DNA of 64,000 nt, taken from assembly GCA_043228905.1 (NCBI GenBank), contig JBHGNT010000001.1, positions 34,348,001 to 34,412,000 on the forward strand. Direction: 5' to 3'. A program made the position numbers and the translations under genes. The stretch's first letter is position 1; each line of letters opens with the position of its first letter. This document shows positions 10,975-22,361 of the stretch, piece by piece. A model generated the notes under the pieces. That model did not search any database, was not told the DNA's origin, and saw only the letters and a list, made by a program, of their open reading frames with translations. This DNA comes from Azolla caroliniana. Taxonomy: Eukaryota > Polypodiophyta.

Positions 10975-12311
10975 CAAAGTAGTATAGAAGCTCATGTCAT
11001 ATACTTAGCGAAGGGAATTAGAGGTATGATGCATGTGGCAGGAGAAGCGGAGATAGTCAAGCAGCCAATTGCGTAGGCAAATGGAAAAGAACACACTCTC
11101 TCCTCTTTTGCTATCTCCCTACTTAATTATTTTAATTAACCATAAACTATGAAGGTATACACCATTAATCTATAATAATCACCCCTTTACCAACTTCCAA
11201 GAGTTTAACCTTTTTGTTAATGAATCTGAAGCTCAAGCCTAATGCTTTAGGAGCTTCATCAACAATCTTGCTTCTTGGAGGCACCATCATTATAGGTTCT
11301 CCATACCCTATGAGCAACTCTCCTTTAATCCTCCCAAGCACATTGATCCAAGGCTTTAAGTTCAACCTTAGCATCTCTTGAATAGGTAGCTTGATATATT
11401 TGGCTAGAATGTGATCAAGACCTTTATTGGTTTGGAAAGGAAGCACATACTCCATTGTAGATTCCTTTGATTTATGTTTTTTGCACATGATTGCTTAGAC
11501 ATTTCTCATTTCAACTCATAATACATTATCATGATTGATCATGTGCACAGATGTCAAAGGTGTGACCAATATGTTAACCTGAAACACAACTCGAATCTAG
11601 AAAGATGGCAGCTTATTAAAATATAGAATCTTATATCAATTCTCAAGATTGATTCAACAGCACCCAAATATTTGTTTCAAATATTTGACAAGAGATGCAG
11701 ACACTCATTCGGAAAACACTGTAAATTCAGTCTTAAAGGTCAGAAAGACTCATCCACCCTTAATATATATGATCTGTCAACCTAGTCTTCAGGACTTCAT
11801 GCAATACAGAGATATTACAGAAAAAATGCTTCCGCTTAGGAGAGGAGAGGGATGTACTAACAATAACATTCATGACTATCAGATAATTGAACGTACAGCA
11901 AAAGTAGTCTGTTAGTTCAACAGAAAGGATAATAGCAAGGTGCCCAATTTTCTGAAAGGAAAGAATCTTGAGAAAAAGTATACTTGAATGGGGCAATGTA
12001 TTAAACCACTAGCACCGCAAATGATGCTCCATATTCTCATGATGGATGCATGAGTCTACAATAAGAGGTCATAATGACAATGCTACAATCAGATACACAT
12101 TATCACATCAGAGACCATGAACCAATCATAACACTTCCAATCATAGCATCATAAGCTGTCAAAACATGACATACCAATTCAAAACAAGAGAAAATAGAAA
12201 TATTATTGATTAGCTTGCAAATGTTGAATATCTAGTAACATAAAATTGAACTGCAGACAACAAAATCAAGCTCCATGCTGAATTAGGCAAGTATTGCTTG
12301 AAGTTGAATTT
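10975..12311. other. Intergenic region between the PPR and G-patch genes
   Basis: One open frame of 107 codons lies at 11165-11488 (-). It contains phrases such as LNLKPWINVLGRI and PRSKIVDEAPKALGLSF but belongs to no family I recognise, and I do not call it a gene. The rest is AT-rich. The right part is the 3' flank of the leftward G-patch gene. Confidence 0.35.
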
Positions 12312-15300
12312 TCATTTTTCTTCCTCACTTTCGTCTTGGAAAACTGATGCAACCTTGGCAATTAACTTGCTTCTCTTGACTGGTCCAGTTGACATCTGTT
12401 GAAGAAAGAATTAAAGGTTAACTTAACCACTTTGAATTTATATAATAAACAATCTGAAGATAGGGTCATATATAAATATGAACTGCAAGTCAAGGGAAAT
12501 AATTCCATAAGAGAATTACATTACGACATACAAACTACCCAAATCATTTGCACCCAATAGTACTCCACGAGACGTGGAAAAAGAGTGGAATGGATGTCTC
12601 CCGGAAAACAAAGTATCTAAAAAGCAGTCCCACAATTACAATGGCTGGAATGTCATCATAAAAGAATCTGGCATTATATGCTAGCCAGTCTTCTGTCCCA
12701 CATGAAACTCGGGTGTTTGCTGCATTTTAATGCTAGTTGAGAATGGAAATCTATAGATTATCCTTCAAAAATCTCTTCTCTTCATTTTTTACAAGGAAAA
12801 GGTTTGTGTTTTACGTGGTGACGATAGCATTATTGTTCTCACACGATGATGTACTGCCTTTGCAATACACATTGCTTATTTTCTTCCACTTTATAAAGTG
12901 TAAAACACCTTTCGTAGATTCCAATATAATCAGTCATATTTGTGATCTCCTTGAGGCTCCAATTTTGTTTTCAAATAAGGCATATGGACTGTCTCTTGCT
13001 TTGCACTAGCATAACAAATATCTTAAACTTTCGTCTGTCTTAGCTCGTCCATTCATGCACAACTCCACATTTGTAATAATACAGGGTCTATTGCTGTACT
13101 TCAGTGGGTGTATGTATTATCTTGAGTTACCTACCAACTATATCTCAATAAATTGCTTAGTGAATGCACACGATTCACAAACTATGGTCGTTCATTTTTC
13201 ACTGAAACAATTCACACACTCGTGATGAAATAAATAACCTGCAGCCTGGAAGCTACTTATATGAGTCTTTCTGCTCTATGGATGGAGCATAAAGAAAAAT
13301 TAAAATGACTGATTATATGTTCTGGAATGGTTGGTGAAAAGCGATACAATCAGCTGGGACCCCCTTCACAATAACCCTGATTAATCAGTCCCTCTCAGAA
13401 ACATACTATGACAAAGAATTCTCAGATTAGCCATGAAAAGCTGATATGTGCCGCTTTGGTTTCACCAAATCCTGTCATGTTCTGTGTCCAGCTAGTACTA
13501 AAATCCTCACTATGTCCGCAAGGCCCACATTTTGCATTTTCACATTCTCATTCAATTTGGACAAATTTGCAAAATATTTAAGGCCTCTTCTTCTCTGATC
13601 TTTTTCAATCCGGACTTATTTTTGTTCAACAACTCTTTTTGTCCACTAATCTGTCATCTTCCCCAAAGTCTATCACAACCTTTTCGAATTAACTGTTGAG
13701 GCAACACGTCCAGAACAACATCAAATCATATCTTGAACCGTGATTATGATTCTTATCACTTAATGAGCTCAGATTTGAAATTTCATCTGCTGTTCCACAC
13801 ATTTAAATGAGAAATTTGAAATAAAAACCTTACCTTGTTAGCTGAGGGCTTTGCTGCGAAACCAAATTTCAAAGCACTGCGTTGCTGCTGCAGAGGAAGA
13901 GCTTTATGCATGTTTCCAGCCTCTACATCTGGCAAACATGATGGTGGTATCATTGCCTTTTCTTCTTCTGGCTGCTGCTGTTGCTGCTGCCTTTGAGACT
14001 CAGCTCTTCACTGTGTTAAGTCCATATGCTCTACTTCCATCCATAAACAAGAATATTGTCTTCATAACAAAAAATGCAAATTGACATTAGGTTTCTATCT
14101 GAAAGGATACAGTTGAGCCAGTCTTTGAAGCTCCTTTTCATGACGTAACTGCTCCCGTTTCTGCCGATCATCTTTCCCCCTGCTTGCTTGGAGTTCCCTC
14201 ATTTCTTTGAAACGCTTTTGATAAAAATTATAGAAAGGTAACAGTCAGCATTCACCCAAGGTTTCTTTCCATGATATTGAGTAGCAATCCCACCTCATAT
14301 TTACCTTTTTGTGGTTATGATCGTATGAACTTAAATGAGTCTCGAACTCCATTGCAAGTTTATACTGCTTGTTGCAAAGCTCGCAAAGGAACACCTTCCT
14401 AATCTCCTTCACCTCCGATTGGATCTTCTGCTCTCGCTCAGCCTCCACCTGGATGTCCAGAGTGCACACGGAGCACCCGAGAAAAGCCACCAGGGTAACA
14501 AAGCGCCACACAAATTGTGCAAATTTGCCTTACAAGGCTCTCATTCACCAAAAGACATGTGATCTACAAGACCTATGGTTGCCGCCCCTTTTTAAGGATG
14601 ATCGAACTGACATCAGACAGAATGAAGGCCATTCTTGTACCTCTACATGCACCCCACACAGTCTCTTCTAAGAAAAGAAAGATTACCTCTCTTCTTCTCG
14701 CTAATTCCTCGGTCTCTTCTATCTCGACTTCCAGTTTCCTGCGATGAACATTTTCTTCTGCAGTGTAGTAATCATCTTGTTCTTGCTTCCCTAGCCCAAG
14801 TTTTGCATCCCGAGATTTAGCTCTGATTGGCTCGACAATACCTATAAATCACAGGTCAAGCATAATAGTGATTATAGGTAGTTTACACCAATATTACTCT
14901 CATTCAATGATTACCCAGCTCCCACTTCACATCTAATCAGTCTCACGTTTCCAGCCATCATTTGTGAATCCAAATATAAAAGGCATGTTACAAAGAAATA
15001 TAACCAACAAAAGATGATGTGTTCCGATGCTAACAATTCTCCAAGAACTAAGGCAATTACTAGAAATTGGTGAAAGTTCGGTTTAAGCCAAACCAAACCA
15101 CAAAACTGCAGCTTAACTGACTTAGTTCAGGATTAGAAATTTGTAAATGGTTCAGTTTGGGCATTTTAAGGGTTCGTATTGGTTCAATTTAGGGTTTAAC
15201 AGCTTAAAAGTTTTAGTTTGAAATGGTTTGAGTTTGAGACTCCTAAATCAAACCGAGCCACTGCAGATAACTAGCAGTTACCAAACAATTGTTTCATTGG

Positions 15301-16339
15301 ATTCTCTTAACATTCTTACTGACATTATCTGACAATCTGTTAACAATTCTAACGGATAACAGAATATGAACCTTGAATCCAGGTTAGATCATAATCAGAG
15401 AGGAAACTGTGTCAGGAAAACAACCAAATAGGAAGATGCAAGGTTGTGACAATGCCATAAAGCGAGACAATATTATGTTCTCCACAATTATTGCTACTAT
15501 CTAAGTCTACGAAGCAGAGCAATTTCATACAAAACCAGATTTTTTTACCCTTTCTGGTTCTCCCATTCAGTATAAGATCGAGTAGTGAGAGTACCACTAT
15601 CTGAAACCACCTTGGGCTAAATGGTGATAAAGTGATCTATTTCAACACTCATTTAGGAATTCATGGAAGAATCACAAGACCTCTATTTCATTTGTTCACG
15701 TATCTCAGAGTTAAATCGAACCGTTATGCCACTTGCTAATGACTGTGATTTTATGCAGGTCTAGATTCACTGAGTGTCTATTTCCTAATGCCAGTGATTT
15801 GCAAGTTCGAGAAAAGAAAATTAGACATACCAGGAAAAGCCTCGAGTCACAGGAAACATTGACATATAATCAGCCTATTTCCTTACCATGACTAGGATCA
15901 TCTTACAAAGGAATATTTAAAATGTTCAAAGGGAACATGAGCATAGAGAATGGTAAAAACAAGTTTACGATGCCTTCTGACCCTAAATATACCTTGCTCA
16001 TCTTTCCCTAGGCCTTTGCCTTTCCACCCCATTTTCTGCAAGAGGCGGAATCCGACATTCGATGACGTGAGTTCTGTATCCTCGGAAGCTTGCTCCAAAT
16101 TGTCCATGTCGAGATTCTCGGTAGGCCTGTGCGTGATAGGAAGCACGAAATCATCTCCAATATCTGTTTCCTCGAAGGATGAGGATGCCGCAGAAGAAGA
16201 AGCGGGATATCCCTGTCCGAACATCGACAGCAGGAAAGAGCATCAAGGAGGCAAACCCTAAAACCTGAACCTTTTTCCTTGTTCCCTCGGAAGCAGAGGG
16301 ATCAGAATAAGGCAATAAAAAAAGAAACCAAATACACAG

Positions 16340-16379
<40 letters not shown>

Positions 16380-16429
16380 ACATCTGCTTCCTCCTGCCCT
16401 GCGTCATGACGATTCCATTGAGTAGACAT
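12312..16429 (-). CDS. G-patch and C2H2 zinc-finger protein (GPATCH8-like), 7 exons
   Basis: Joined exons (5'->3', minus strand): 16429-16382, 16212-15993, 14841-14687, 14448-14305, 14214-14111, 14005-13834, 12395-12312. All introns are GT-AG, all phases match, and the total is 927 nt or 308 residues. A G-patch (Gly-rich helix that activates DEAH helicases) spans about residues 67-115, with core GFRLLQKMGWKGKGLG. A C2H2 finger lies at C163, C166, H179 and H185 inside KVFLCELCNKQYKLAMEFETH. Next come a charged helix, a Gln run (CAG-rich DNA near 13973-13992), and the short tail KRSKLIAKVASVFQDESEEE. The layout matches plant D111/G-patch proteins related to the N-terminus of animal GPATCH8, which are implicated in pre-mRNA splicing in the nucleus. 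The first exon is only 16 codons and its intron opens with a long CT run. The start at 16429 is the only Met that fits. The last, 28-codon exon after a 1.4-kb intron is well supported by phase and by its acidic end. Confidence 0.85.
16344..16378. repeat. (GA)n/(CT)n microsatellite inside G-patch intron 1
   Basis: An uninterrupted AG dinucleotide run on the plus strand. On the transcribed minus strand it is a CT tract that begins a few bases after the 5' splice site of intron 1 (donor at 16381-16380). Confidence 0.95.
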
Positions 16430-18085
16430 CGCTAGCTCTTCCCCTGGATTAGGTCTGTTGTATGATGATAATGAAGAAGAAGGAGAAGGTTACTGTTTGT
16501 AAAATATGTATATGTATAGCAATGGGACGGTTTCGGCTCGAACCGAACCGAACCGTTAGACACGGTTTAACGGTTTATTTGTTCCCAAAAAATTTAATGG
16601 TTCGGAACTTAACTTGGAAATGGGCAGGGACTGAAGTCTGGAGGAGGGTGTCATGAAAAAAATATCGTGACTGACCATCACGTATTTATACATACATACA
16701 TATATGTATTCGTATACAAATACATATACATGGGTTTACATATATACATACACTACCCGGGTCCCATATTGCCTAGCCCCTCTCCCCAACCGAACCGTTA
16801 GACACGCTTTAACGGTTTATTTGTTCCCAAAAAAATTAATGGTTCGGAACTTAACTTGGAAATGGGCAGGGACTGAAGTCTGGAGGAGGGTGTCATGAAA
16901 AAAATATCATGACTGACCATCACGTATTTATACATACATACATATACGTATTCGTATACAAATACATATACATGGGTTTACATATATACATACACTACCC
17001 GGGTCCCATATTGCCTAGCCCCTCCCCCCAACCCCCCCTCGTATGATATATCTATTCAAAATCCATCGAGACATATCTAGAAACCATCCGGCCTCCATAG
17101 ACTATGTGGGAGGCAAGGTGGTATGTGTATGTGTGTATGAGCACATTCGGAAGAGGTCTTTTGGGAATTTCATGACATTCAAGAAGAATTACCGATAAAA
17201 CTTCCTACCTTAAAATTATTGAATTGCTTTCTTTAGGTTAACACAAATCTCGACTATGTTTCCTCTATAAGAACTCCTCAGTCCCTACCTTGCACGTTAA
17301 ATTCATACTTTAAACAAAACATCCACAAAAGTGTACGCTTTGATTGTTTTTTTTTTCTAGTCGGTATTAAGTTTCTCTTAATAGATGTAATGCAAATTAT
17401 TATGATATGGAACATGGTGACGACATGTTGGATGCATTGCCTATTTTGATCCTAGATTAAGCTATTTGTATACAAACAACATAACACGATCTCTATCTTT
17501 GCTATGTATGTATGTATCTGAATGGTTGCCATGTTCTTCGGTGTTAGGTTTCGGGTGTGAGTATAGAGAAAATCAGTCACCTACGGGAGTATCCACAAGT
17601 CAGAACCATTGATCACAAAAATGAGCATCCATGGCTATCACCAAGTAGCCACATTTTCACCATCCTTTGATGGATGCCACACAACACCAAATCGAACAAT
17701 AATACAGTGCACGTATTCGATTAATCATATCACATTAGGCATTTCCATAGGAATTTCAAAAGGATCCCGGGTTATTAGAACTCAATTAAGTTATTTCTTT
17801 TGCACACTAGATATGTATATATGTGTACAGAGACAAAACAAAAGGAGCTGCTATTATTATTATACAGTGCATCCATCGTTAACATATGTTATGTGTGTAC
17901 AATAATGGTTTGGGTAGATATTAATGAGCTCTTATAACATTATTATAGCTCCTCCCCCAACTCATACATATATATAGCCAAATCTAATACCAATACCAGG
18001 CCACATTCAATACAAAAGAAAAATCCATACAAGGGACTTATTATGTATGTCTGTATGTAGCTTATCATCTACTACCTATAATGGC
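16430..18085. other. Intergenic region between the G-patch and lectin genes
   Basis: No gene is supported. It contains the presumed bidirectional flank of the G-patch gene (rich in GGTTCGGTT-like words near 16535-16560), a 242-bp tandem duplication, and AT-rich DNA. The right end is the 3' flank of the leftward lectin gene. Confidence 0.4.
16546..17029. repeat. 242-bp tandem duplication
   Basis: Copy 1 is 16546-16787 and copy 2 is 16788-17029, direct and nearly identical. Each copy starts with AACCGAACCGTTAGACAC and ends in a C-rich run. The duplication creates two near-identical spurious open frames, so these frames are not genes. It lies just upstream of the G-patch gene start. Confidence 0.95.
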
Positions 18086-19432
18086 CTAGCAGGAGGACTC
18101 TTCTGCTTTATCTTGGGTTGGGAGTTTCTCATAACCATTGCTTGTCGTCTTCACCTTGCCATCCTCTAGTTGAAGATCAGCACCCCACTTGGGACACCCA
18201 AACAGGATGCGGGCTTGCTCCTCGGGTAGTCCCTTCTCCAGCCGGCGGCGGACGAAGGACCACGCCAAGAACACAACCCCGGCGACCACGGTCCCGCAGG
18301 CGGCACCAAAGAGCAACGAGAATACGATGCCCCACACGTCGTCCATGTCGCCAAACCACGAGTCCGCGCCATCATCGTGATGCTGGTCATGATGATGATG
18401 ATGATGATCTGGGTGCCATTCATCAGGTCTATCATGTGGTTGCCAGTTTGGGAATCCATTCTTGTCGTGTGGGCCGTGATGCCAGTCATGGTCATGAGGA
18501 CCGTGGTGCCAGTCATGGTCATGAGGACCATGGTGCCAGTCATGGTCACGAGGACCATGGTGCCAATCATGGTCATGAGGACCATGGGGGCCTAGGGAAC
18601 CCGGACCATTCTTATCATTCCACATGGCAGTGTCTACCACCACAAAGTTCCATGAGTAAATGGCGTGGCTTTGAGGGGAATCTCCTGTGGAAGAGGATAG
18701 CCCTACATACATCTCCTCTTGCCATATATTGGAGAGGTCGATGTTGTACGCGATGATGGGGATCTCTGGCCTCTCCGCAGATCGGCTAAGCCTAACCTCT
18801 AGCCTCTTCATGGGGGCTCTGTAATCTATCCACACATACAGTCTCTTGCCTGACAAGCCATCTGAAACATCCGCAGTGGCCAGAGAGACGAGGCTCTCGA
18901 TGTCCAGGCCCACATGGTGATCGCTAGGGTCTTGGAATTGTGCATCCATGGATGTGTCGAATTCGATTAAAAGGGTGTGGGGCGGCAATGAGAGGTAGGG
19001 CAGACCGAAGGAAGGGCCGTTCTGACCGTGGCTCTGTGCGGGATTGGAGGGAGAGATGAAGAAGGCAAGGCCATCGCCATTGCCGGCGTCCATGGAGAAG
19101 GAGAAGGAAGTGAAGAAAGACATGGAGTCATGGTTGGGGGAGCGGCTGCGGAGGGTGAGGGGCTGAGTCAGGAAGACGCCACCCGTGGAGCCCGAGATCT
19201 GGAGGCTGCCATCGGCAGGGAGGAGGTGGGCGTCGCCCAGGAGAGACAGGAGCTTCGGCTGGGCGAGGGGTTGGTTGAAGTTTGGGAACTTGAAGATGGT
19301 GGGGCGAGAGCCATGGCAGGCGAATCTGCGAGCGAAGGGGGAATGATGGAAGTAAGCGGAGCAGGTGGAGATGGAGATGCAGAGGAAGAGGAAGAGGAGG
19401 GAGGAAAGGTTGCGTCGTGAAGAGCACGCCAT
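18086..19432 (-). CDS. Membrane-anchored L-type (legume) lectin protein without kinase, His-rich stalk
   Basis: This is an intronless frame. I chose the Met at 19432 (448 residues) because it opens directly with a clean signal peptide (about residues 1-26, Leu/Phe/Cys-rich); an in-frame Met 41 codons upstream would bury that signal. The legume-lectin fold covers about residues 44-265. It includes GDGLAFFISP (119-128, with the conserved Asp), the metal-site strand with E157, D159, D168 and H173, and a closing WNFVV (261-265). A stalk of about 100 residues follows, with four 9-residue units of DWHHGPHDH type (about 284-322) and a six-His run (343-348). Next come one membrane segment (about 367-393), the basic stop-transfer RRR, and a 50-residue cytoplasmic tail. 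Classic L-type lectin receptor kinases have a kinase in this place; here there is none. The likely role is extracellular glycan or ligand binding at the plasma membrane, possibly with metal binding by the stalk (inference). Confidence 0.82.
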   Translation of the reverse strand: MACSSRRNLSSLLFLFLCISISTCSAYFHHSPFARRFACHGSRPTIFKFPNFNQPLAQPKLLSLLGDAHLLPADGSLQISGSTGGVFLTQPLTLRSRSPNHDSMSFFTSFSFSMDAGNGDGLAFFISPSNPAQSHGQNGPSFGLPYLSLPPHTLLIEFDTSMDAQFQDPSDHHVGLDIESLVSLATADVSDGLSGKRLYVWIDYRAPMKRLEVRLSRSAERPEIPIIAYNIDLSNIWQEEMYVGLSSSTGDSPQSHAIYSWNFVVVDTAMWNDKNGPGSLGPHGPHDHDWHHGPRDHDWHHGPHDHDWHHGPHDHDWHHGPHDKNGFPNWQPHDRPDEWHPDHHHHHHDQHHDDGADSWFGDMDDVWGIVFSLLFGAACGTVVAGVVFLAWSFVRRRLEKGLPEEQARILFGCPKWGADLQLEDGKVKTTSNGYEKLPTQDKAEESSC

Positions 19433-22169
19433 ATGCAGGGAGGAGGTAGGTATGCAGAGATGAGAGAGCAGAGCAGGCTTTTTCAAAGGAAAGAGCGAAT
19501 TTTGTTTGTCATGGCAAATTTGGGGGAATCTGCAGGAACATACTGATACATACATACATACAGGCGAAAGTCAGTTCTTTTGACCGATCAACACACAACC
19601 CCCAACTCGGTCTCTAGAGACTTTGGCGTGTGTTGAATGGCAAACACAATCGAACCTCCGTGTGTGTGTGTGAACGGGTCTGGTGACTGGTCTGGTCCGT
19701 TCACACGAACACACTCACTAGACCACACCGCCCATCACACGTCGGACGGACGTCCCCCCCCATAGCAAGCCCTTCTCCCATGTCTTGCTCGCGCACACCT
19801 GTCGCACGCTCTTCCCTCATGGGTCTTCGGTTGTTAATGCTAAAACCAAACTCTCCGACCCTCCAGGGAATAAAAAATAACAAGCATCCTGTACAACGAT
19901 GGTTCGAATGCCACATCTTCATGTCGTTTCACCCAATGTAACTTAATCGAAGCATGACAACATGTCATTTGAATCATGCGAAGGCACGAAACAAGACTGT
20001 AATCGACCTGTCATTTCAGATTACCAATGGGAATCAAGAGAAGCATCCGACCATCAAAAGGATGCCCACTATCGAGACCATAAGAAACGCGTATGTGGAA
20101 TGCTCAAAAAATTTATATTAGATGAGGAACATAGTTAGTTCTTTTTGCTTATTTTGATCACATGAAACTTTGTATTCTCAATAGTAAATCTTGTTTTTTC
20201 AACCCATCACCTTTTTTGTAGTCATTTGATATGAAAAACTCAATTGTGAACATGATCAAGCCCAAAGCAGACCTAAATTGAACATTATGCTCTATCGACA
20301 CGCTTATCAAACTTTCTAATTAACTTTGACTTATGATGGTGGTTCATGGGTCAAATCAAGCTTAAAAATTCAACAAAATGTTCTTAAATATATTGATATA
20401 GATCTTTCTAATTAACTTTCCCTGATGACGGGGTTATGTAGGTAACACATCCCAACCATTCAAAATACTCATGTGTGGCATCCATGCATACCTTGTACAT
20501 ATATGGGGACCCATGCCCTTTACATCACCTCTATACTTCCTTGTACAAGTGCCTAGTGCGAGACTTAGCTTAATCCATTGCACGATCATCATGTATGTAC
20601 ATTACAATTATCCATGTCCTACGAAAACCATTAGCTTGAACAATAGGTAAATGGAAGCTTCACGTATAATTCCATCTACTAGCATCCTTGAAGCTACGTA
20701 GAAGAACGAGAGTGAAGACCAACTAGTGAGTGCCTACACAAAATATTGGTATTCTAGAACCTAAATGCATTGTGAGTCATTTATGTAGAAAGCAAAAACT
20801 CAACAAAAACATTGAAGGATGCACACAAAGAAGTAAAAGAGACAACTACCTGTAGGACAAAGTATTCAACAAGAATGGTGGCAATGCTCTTCAATGTAGA
20901 TTGAGGAAATCGACACCCTACCAAATCGGACATACGTCAAAGAGGAATAAGAAACTATTTTCTCAATGTTTGATAAATCCTCCTAGCAAATGAGATGTTG
21001 CAAAACTTGTGCATGTCATTCCACATGACACCATATAAACGGTGGTACTATGGTTCGTATTTTATGTGGCATATATTGTTACTCTATGATATACTTGAAT
21101 ACTCTTTCCATGGCAACGACCTCTACGAATCAAGCATATATTTCTAATAGCATGATAGTATGAATATCACTTACTTCTGGCACGCTCGTCACATAAGGTG
21201 ATTCACAATAAGCAAGATGATTTGTTTGACAAGCATGATAACTTAGGTGTCATACTCAAATCTCCACCAAGAAGGGCGAGCACATGTGTATGTGTATTAT
21301 TTCACATAGAAAGATTTTACTAAAGAGTAGAAACGACCCATCTTAGGAAGGATTCAAGTACAAGATGATATGTATTTTTATTTGGTCTCCTCGTGAATGA
21401 TAAAATATATACTCTACTCTATTCTCTTTATCCCGCTGTCCTTTTAGATGTTAGTGTGATGCTTTACACCATAGTATCAAAGTCGTAAAATTGAGAGACC
21501 CCACGTTTGATCCTCGCCATGGGCTAAACCTCATCCCAAATATTGTATTCTATATGTTGTGCACGTTAAAGTCTCTCTCTCTTGTCTTTCACACACACAC
21601 ACATACTCTCTCTCTCTCTCCTTCTATCTCCTTCATCTTCTCCGCTCTTCTTCTTCCGTAGACTAATAATAATGTATAGAGATCGAGCTCGAGCTTGCTA
21701 GCACACCACCGCCATCGCTGCCTCATCATCTCTCATGCCCTACATGTTAGTCTTTGTTTGTACAGATGTTTGCATTGTGGCAAAAATCACAATGCAAACA
21801 TCTTCGTGCATATAAATAAAGATTCCTTATCTCTTTGTTTTTGGTTTTGATATCGACACAATATTCCCTTTTGTTCCGTTTTCTTCCTTCACTCCCTTGG
21901 CCATGAGGTTTAGATGGGTTTTATATTTTCTACAATAAGTTTTCATATTGACCTCTTGTCCTTATTTTTCATAATTTTAACCCTAGAATTTTATATCCTA
22001 TATTACTAATCTTACATAAACATTTACCCCTTTAGTTTTGCCACAAGGTATGTAAGAGTTGCTAGTTACTATGGAAAAAATAGAGTTTGTGAAACAAATA
22101 TTTAACAAAGAATACAATGGAGAAAAACAAAGATTTATATTAAAGTTGTGTTGATGTGGAATCACATCG
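19433..22169. other. Gene-free region, possible LTR-element remnant
   Basis: No gene is recognised. A word resembling a Ty1/copia primer-binding site (TAGTATCAAAGTC, near 21472-21484) is followed by CT-rich leader-like DNA and a perfect 16-bp hairpin (21764-21779 with 21788-21803). This may be a decayed LTR retroelement, but no second LTR or polyprotein frame is visible. A 10-bp inverted repeat (GTGTGAACGG at 19668-19677, CCGTTCACAC at 19697-19706) lies upstream of the lectin gene. Confidence 0.3.
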
Positions 22170-22361
22170 AAGGGTTTCGTATAAGAGATGCCATGCTTCA
22201 TGTGCTTTGAAGCAAGACAATATAGACACAACAAAGGGTTTCATATAAGAGGTGCCATACTTCATGTGCTTTGAAGCAAGACAACATACATTCAACAAAG
22301 GGTTTCGTATGATATTTACCACACTTCATTTGTTTCCAAGCAAGACAATATAGATACAAGT
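22170..22361. repeat. Three tandem copies of a 64-bp unit
   Basis: Units start at 22170, 22234 and 22298, each beginning AAGGGTTTC and containing a GAAGCAAGACAA-like word (TTTGAAGCAAGACAA, TTTCCAAGCAAGACAA). The third copy is the most diverged. There is no coding evidence. Confidence 0.9.

Noticed and set aside
16462-16898. Two near-identical 64-codon frames ending VWRRVS
   Set aside because: Their similarity is fully explained by the 242-bp DNA duplication; there is no protein evidence.
18166-18585. 139-codon minus frame of Met/Thr/Val repeats
   Set aside because: Another reading frame of the same lectin stalk repeat.
18118-18756. 212-codon frame on the plus strand opposite the lectin gene, rich in His, Asp and Gly
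   Set aside because: It is the antisense shadow of the 27-bp stalk repeats; the minus frame has a signal peptide, lectin motifs and a membrane helix, and this one has none.
19028-19420. 130-codon Glu/Gly-rich plus frame
   Set aside because: Antisense of the signal peptide and lectin coding part; low-complexity composition only.
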